Shown here in pieces: positions 33,430-37,322 of a DNA stretch of 37,322 nucleotides. The translations under genes and the position numbers were made by a program. Every line of letters begins with the position of its first letter. Positions within the stretch are counted from its first letter, which is position 1. The stretch is from Deltaproteobacteria bacterium (lineage in GTDB: Bacteria; Desulfobacterota; UBA8473): positions 1-37,322 of the forward strand of contig QZJR01000048.1 in assembly GCA_003599365.1 (NCBI GenBank), read 5' to 3'. A model generated the notes under the pieces. The model did no database searches. It was not told where the DNA came from and saw only the letters and a list, made by a program, of their open reading frames with translations.

Positions 33430-34620
33430 ATGGATGAAAGATACCGATGGAATATTCTGGTCTTAACCTATATATCTATGCTCGCCTTTGCTTTTGTATT
33501 TCAAGCCATTCCCCCTATTTTAAGTCTGATTATCCAGGAATTGCACATCTCTCACACCCAGGCAGGACTTCTTATGGGTCTCTTTGCCCTGCCGGGAATA
33601 TTCCTGTCCATACCAGGGGGGATACTGTTTGATCGATATGGTACTAAAAAGATAGCCATTTTCTGCTTTATTTTGATGATTATTGGGACCATAATAGTAA
33701 TCTTTGGCGGAACCTTCCTCCTCCTTGCTATAGGAAGGGTAATTTCGGGAGTTGGCGCCTTAATTCTTGCAATAGGCCTGCCTCAATTTCTCGCTCAATG
33801 GTTCAATGGGAAAGAGTTGGGCATGGCCATGGGAATATTCAATACCGCCATGCCGCTGGGTACAATAATATCTTTTACCACCTTGGGATGGCTGGGGAAG
33901 AATCTGGGTTGGCAGGCATCCGTTTCAGTTAGCGGCATTCTCACCTTTGCAGCCCTGATAGTCTTCCTTCTCTTCTATAAACCAGCCCCCCCCATCACAG
34001 GCAAGCCTTTTAGTAAGAAAAGGATAGGGACAGGCAACTTTAAGGAAGCAGGTATTTCAATATGGCTTGTAGGGATCGCATGGATGTGGTTTAACGCATC
34101 AATAATCTCCTTTACTACCTTTGGACCAGACTTCTTTATAGCGGATAAGGGTTTCAGCATAGAGTTTGCCGGATTTCTTGCCAGTTTCGTCATGTGGGGC
34201 TCCCTCATTTTCAGTCCTGTAGTTGGCTACCTTATAGATAAAATCGGCTTTAAAGAGATTCTGATAGCCGTGGGTGGTCTTGCTTTAGGAGTTCTTATGT
34301 TCTTCATCCCCTATGCTACTACCCTACTCATATTCTTGATGGCACTGATAGGGGTTTCAGTAGCCCTTGTCCCTGCACCCGTATTCTCTTTGCCATCGGA
34401 TCTTATGAAACATCAAAATCTCGGTTTTGGTTTTGGTGTTATATCCACCTGTTTAAGCGTGGGGATGGTTGTGGGTCCTTATGCTGTTGGGTTGATCAGA
34501 GATTGGACAGGTTCTTACAATATGAGCTTCGGGGTTATGGCCGGTTTCGCCCTCTGCGTAACCGTAACCATGCTTATTCTTCGCTCCCCAGCCTTCTCCA
34601 AAGTGAATCGTGAATCGTGA
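33430..34620 (+). CDS. MFS transporter, 12-TM type
   Basis: The 396-residue inner-membrane protein has about 12 TM helices and the MFS A-motif GGILFDRYGTKK between helices 2 and 3, and its half-repeat VGYLIDKIGFKE in the second half. It resembles the CynX/NimT or oxalate/formate-like branch, but the substrate cannot be called. The ORF track starts at GTG 33412; AGAGGAAG eight nt before ATG 33430 favours the shorter form. It is followed after 90 nt by the CGGC-domain gene. Confidence 0.85.
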   Translation: MDERYRWNILVLTYISMLAFAFVFQAIPPILSLIIQELHISHTQAGLLMGLFALPGIFLSIPGGILFDRYGTKKIAIFCFILMIIGTIIVIFGGTFLLLAIGRVISGVGALILAIGLPQFLAQWFNGKELGMAMGIFNTAMPLGTIISFTTLGWLGKNLGWQASVSVSGILTFAALIVFLLFYKPAPPITGKPFSKKRIGTGNFKEAGISIWLVGIAWMWFNASIISFTTFGPDFFIADKGFSIEFAGFLASFVMWGSLIFSPVVGYLIDKIGFKEILIAVGGLALGVLMFFIPYATTLLIFLMALIGVSVALVPAPVFSLPSDLMKHQNLGFGFGVISTCLSVGMVVGPYAVGLIRDWTGSYNMSFGVMAGFALCVTVTMLILRSPAFSKVNRES

Positions 34621-34710
34621 AAGGGTTTTTATAAACCCCTATTCCCCCCTTGACATCCAATGAATTAGGAGTAAAACATAACAGTTAAAATACCGTACAA
34701 GGAGGTTGGG

Positions 34711-35055
34711 ATGAAAAAAGTTGCTATTATAAGTTGTGGCGCTTATATGGATAGTGGTTACGGCTGCCCCGGTGAGTGGCGATGCCTGAAAGCAGCGGCG
34801 CTAGGAGAAGGCAAATTCAAAGAACCACATCAGGTAATAGCCTTTATTGCCTGCGAATGTCCCGGTCGTACTGCTGTTCCCAACTTGGGCATGGCCATGA
34901 GACTATCCGAGATTAAACCAGATGCAATTCATTTTAGTTCATGTCTGGCTGAAGCTAAACCCGGATGTCCCTATACCAAGGCAGAGGACCTGGCAAAAAT
35001 CTTCGAGGAAAGGACAGGCATCAAAGTCGTATTGGGAACACATGACTATCACTGA
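34711..35055 (+). CDS. CGGC-domain protein
   Basis: The 114-residue protein matches the CGGC domain (PF08821), a small cytoplasmic domain with conserved Cys and His thought to bind metal. Cys residues occur in IISCGAY, GYGCPGEWRCL, IACECPGR, FSSCLAEAKPGCPYT, and it ends in GTHDYH. Length is full for the family. AAGGAGG six nt before the ATG makes translation likely. Repeat copy D begins 16 bp after its stop. Function is unknown. Confidence 0.88.
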   Translation: MKKVAIISCGAYMDSGYGCPGEWRCLKAAALGEGKFKEPHQVIAFIACECPGRTAVPNLGMAMRLSEIKPDAIHFSSCLAEAKPGCPYTKAEDLAKIFEERTGIKVVLGTHDYH

Positions 35056-35070
35056 GGTCTTAGAAGCTTG

Positions 35071-35222
35071 GTCAAGTCGCAAAAAGTCAAAAATCAGACG
35101 GCACAGTAAAAAGCTCCAGATGCAAGGCGCGCAAATCACGAGGAGTGAAGCGTACTTATAGTTACGCTGCAACGACTAGGGATGCAGCGCAACGCCGCAG
35201 ATGGACTTTTTACGAAGCCGTC
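35071..35222 (-). repeat. Dispersed inverted-terminal repeat element, copy D (reverse orientation)
   Basis: This copy is 152 bp, inverted relative to copies A-C, and lies between the CGGC gene and the second MFS gene. Its right end is 18 bp before the MFS ATG. AAGCTTG-type sequences flank both ends in inverted order. A read-through frame from the element into the MFS gene explains the 32-codon extension shown in the ORF track. Confidence 0.85.
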
Positions 35223-35240
35223 AAGCTTGAGAAAATAAAT

Positions 35241-36611
35241 ATGGACAATGGTGTAGATAAAAACTCTGCTTTACTCGTTGCTACGTTGGCATCTTTCCTT
35301 ACGCCTTTTATGGGCTCTTCTGTTAACATTGCTCTTCCCTCGATGGGAAAAGAATTTGCTATGGATGCGGTTTTGTTAAATTGGGTTGCCACCGCATATC
35401 TTTTAGCCGCCGCAGTGTTTCTTGTCCCTTTTGGAAGGATAGCAGATATACACGGAAGGAAAAAGATTTTTGCATACGGCATAGTGATCTTTACTATTTC
35501 ATCCTTTCTTTCTGCTATTTCAACCTCTGCTGCCGTACTTATAGCCTTCCGAGTCTTACAGGGAATAGGAAGCGCAATGACATTCGGGACTGGCGTAGCC
35601 ATCTTAACCTCGGTATTCCCCATTGGAGAAAGGGGCAAAGTCTTGGGGATAAATGTTGCTGTGGTTTATGTGGGGCTGTCTCTTGGCCCATTTTTAGGAG
35701 GATTTTTAACACAGCATTTTGGTTGGAGAAGCATTTTTCTTGTGACTGTGCCTCTAGGCGTGATAATAATCAGCGTCATCTTCTGGAAATTGAAAGGGGA
35801 GTGGGCTGAGGCACAGGGAGAGAAGTTCGATTTTATTGGCTCTATATTCTACGGTCTTACCCTTGTGGCGATAATGTACGGTTTTTCTCTTCTGCCAAAG
35901 ACATCGGGTGTATGGCTGATTCTAATGGGCGCATTGGGGATATTTTCATTCGTCAAGTGGGAAATGAAGGTGAAAAACCCTGTCTTAGACATAAAACTAT
36001 TCTTAAATAATAAAGTCTTCGCTTTCTCCAACATGGCAGCCTTGGTCCATTATAGCGCGACGTTTGCCATAAGCTTTCTTTTAAGCCTTTATTTGCAGTA
36101 TATAAAAGGGTTTAGCCCTCAAAACGCGGGCTTTGTTTTGGTATCCCAACCTGTTGTAATGGCTGTTTTCTCCCCTCTTGCAGGCAGACTCTCAGACAGG
36201 ATTGAACCAAGAATAGTTGCTTCAATCGGGATGATGTTGACCTCTTTAGGGCTTTTTCTGTTCACCTTCCTGGAGGGGGAAACGCCTTTAGCGTTCATTG
36301 TAGCCAGTCTAATCCTCGTTGGTTTTGGCTTTGCCCTTTTTTCATCCCCGAATATGAATGCAATTATGAGCTCTGTTGAAAAGAGATCCTATGGAGTAGC
36401 TTCTGGAATGGTTGGAACAATGAGGCTCATTGGACAGATGCTCAGTATGGGGGTTGCAATGCTTATATTTGCCTTGCACATCGGAAGGGTTCAAATTACA
36501 TCTGAATACTATCTGCTTTTTTTGAAAGGTTTAAAGGTGGTTTTCATCATTTTTGCCACCCTTTGTTTTGGAGGTATATTCGCATCTCTAGCAAGAGGTA
36601 AACTTCGATAA
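35241..36611 (+). CDS. MFS drug/solute exporter, DHA2 (14-TM) type
   Basis: The 456-residue protein has about 14 TM helices. MFS A-motif: FGRIADIHGRKKIF, with the C-motif-like VVYVGLSLGPFLGGFLTQHFGWRSIF typical of EmrB/QacA drug-proton antiporters; the opening SFLTPFMGSSVNIALPSMGKEF also fits DHA2. The ORF track starts at 35145 inside repeat copy D (MKRTYSYAATTRDAAQ), which is repeat sequence in frame, so ATG 35241 is the real start. The ribosome site there is weak (TTGAGAA). The substrate is unknown. Confidence 0.9.
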   Translation: MDNGVDKNSALLVATLASFLTPFMGSSVNIALPSMGKEFAMDAVLLNWVATAYLLAAAVFLVPFGRIADIHGRKKIFAYGIVIFTISSFLSAISTSAAVLIAFRVLQGIGSAMTFGTGVAILTSVFPIGERGKVLGINVAVVYVGLSLGPFLGGFLTQHFGWRSIFLVTVPLGVIIISVIFWKLKGEWAEAQGEKFDFIGSIFYGLTLVAIMYGFSLLPKTSGVWLILMGALGIFSFVKWEMKVKNPVLDIKLFLNNKVFAFSNMAALVHYSATFAISFLLSLYLQYIKGFSPQNAGFVLVSQPVVMAVFSPLAGRLSDRIEPRIVASIGMMLTSLGLFLFTFLEGETPLAFIVASLILVGFGFALFSSPNMNAIMSSVEKRSYGVASGMVGTMRLIGQMLSMGVAMLIFALHIGRVQITSEYYLLFLKGLKVVFIIFATLCFGGIFASLARGKLR

Positions 36612-36634
36612 TCTTAAAGCCAGGAGAGTGTATA

Positions 36635-37003
36635 ATGAAATGCAGTAAATGCGGAGTTGAGTTGGATAGTGAATACAACTACAAGATACGATGGGAAAGG
36701 GTCTGTGAAGACTGTTATATAAACGCCACACTGCCTAAAAATCCCTGTGATCCGATAGCACAGATGGTAACGGAAAATTTCATGGAAACGTTTAAAAGAT
36801 CGCCTATGGAAGAGCTTTCTGAGACACAGAAAAAGATTTATGAGTTTATTAAAGAAAAAGGCAAGGCGTTGCCAGAGGAAATTGCGAGAGAGTTAGGTTT
36901 AGGGGAGTTAGACCTTAGGAAAAATTTTATTGTACTTAGAAGGCTTGGATTAGCCAAGGGAACAAAGATAGGGAACAAGGTATATTACGTGATATGGGAA
37001 TAA
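36635..37003 (+). CDS. Zinc-ribbon plus winged-helix protein
   Basis: The 122-residue protein joins an N-terminal zinc ribbon (CSKCGVEL near residue 3 and CEDCY near 24) to a C-terminal winged-helix domain from about residue 60 (SETQKKIYEFIKEKGKALPEEIARELGLGELDLRKNFIVLRRLGLAKGTKIGNKVYYV), which looks like a MarR/ArsR-like DNA reader. It lies 23 nt after the MFS exporter, in operon-like distance, so it could control it. AGGAGA eight nt before the ATG supports the start. A zinc or redox-sensing role would be inference. Confidence 0.8.
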   Translation: MKCSKCGVELDSEYNYKIRWERVCEDCYINATLPKNPCDPIAQMVTENFMETFKRSPMEELSETQKKIYEFIKEKGKALPEEIARELGLGELDLRKNFIVLRRLGLAKGTKIGNKVYYVIWE

Positions 37004-37066
37004 GGTAAACTCTGAGTTTTATAAAGGCATAGGGGGTAGCAAGGGCTGTAAAAACGGGCTATCATT

Positions 37067-37322
37067 ATGACAAAATTCAATAAGACCCGATGGGCAGCAA
37101 AGGACTTTGCCTATGAGTATCTTGAGACGGCAGACATCCGAATCTCAGAGCGGAGAACATTGCTGGAAGTATTGAAATCGTTCTACAGGTATTTCCTGGG
37201 GAGCAGGCAACAAAATAGAGTCCTGGACATGGGATGTGGAGACGGCATTCTAATCCATGAGCTTTTAAAAATCGATGGTTCTATATCAGCCACGTTGATT
37301 GACGGCTCAGAGGATATGCTGA
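37067..37322 (+). CDS. Class I SAM-dependent methyltransferase, N-terminal part (cut by window end)
   Basis: The frame is open from ATG 37067 to the end of the window (85 codons). It begins MTKFNKTRWAAKDFAYEYLE and contains RVLDMGCGDGILIHELL followed by ATLIDGSEDML, motifs I and II of the Rossmann methyltransferase fold. The acceptor substrate cannot be inferred. It is not in the ORF track because it is truncated. Confidence 0.85.
   Translation, partial: MTKFNKTRWAAKDFAYEYLETADIRISERRTLLEVLKSFYRYFLGSRQQNRVLDMGCGDGILIHELLKIDGSISATLIDGSEDML

Overview
The window looks like chromosome of a Gram-negative bacterium. It encodes outer-membrane beta-barrel proteins, a lipoprotein with an OmpA domain, and many periplasmic signal peptides. 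Gene content (orphan LivK-type binding proteins, FecR-like/OmpA pair, GlnB/GlnK/AmtB cluster, DUF47-PiT pair) and a ~150-bp dispersed repeat fit a deltaproteobacterium (Desulfobacterota) best, but the taxon is inferred. No rRNA, tRNA, CRISPR, phage or transposase gene was found.

Region 1 (180-11400, minus strand) is a phosphate-starvation block. In transcription order it holds a STAS-domain gene and a metallo-beta-lactamase-fold gene, an OprP-like porin, a small unknown ORF, pstS-pstC-pstA-pstB, phoU, phoB and phoR, then nfu and a zinc-ribbon protein. Three promoter regions (upstream of the STAS gene, far upstream of the porin, and upstream of pstS) share one architecture: four half-sites in 11-bp phase, with the proximal one resembling CTGTAAY, and an AT-rich -10 hexamer exactly 10 nt downstream. 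I read these as PhoB boxes. They place the STAS-MBL pair in the Pho regulon and point to a structured ~300-500-nt leader or small RNA ahead of the porin. A hairpin plus T-run between pstS and pstC looks like a partial terminator.

Region 2 (11500-15800, minus) holds a coiled-coil protein, an intact branched-chain-amino-acid-type binding protein, a decayed paralogue of it (about 210 residues deleted in frame, probable start codon ATA), and an orphan BRCT domain. Region 3 (15900-21400, plus) has a second phosphate uptake system (DUF47 protein plus PiT permease), a cold-shock protein with long leader, an ABC-F ATPase, a FecR-like protein and an OmpA-like lipoprotein.

Region 4 (21500-30720, minus) is a nitrogen block: NAD synthetase, glutamine synthetase, P-II protein, GlnD, second P-II protein, AmtB and an outer-membrane protein. 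Both P-II proteins keep Tyr51, the residue GlnD uridylylates. Region 5 (30850-32000, minus) has a lone receiver-domain protein and HU. Region 6 (32280-37322, plus) has two overlapping unknown genes behind a good sigma-70-type promoter, two MFS transporters, a CGGC-domain protein, a zinc-ribbon/winged-helix protein and the start of a methyltransferase cut by the window edge.

A 152-153-bp element with terminal inverted repeats occurs four times (one cut by the left edge): between pstB and phoU, just upstream of the coiled-coil gene, and directly upstream of the second MFS gene. A separate 80-bp palindromic repeat occurs twice.
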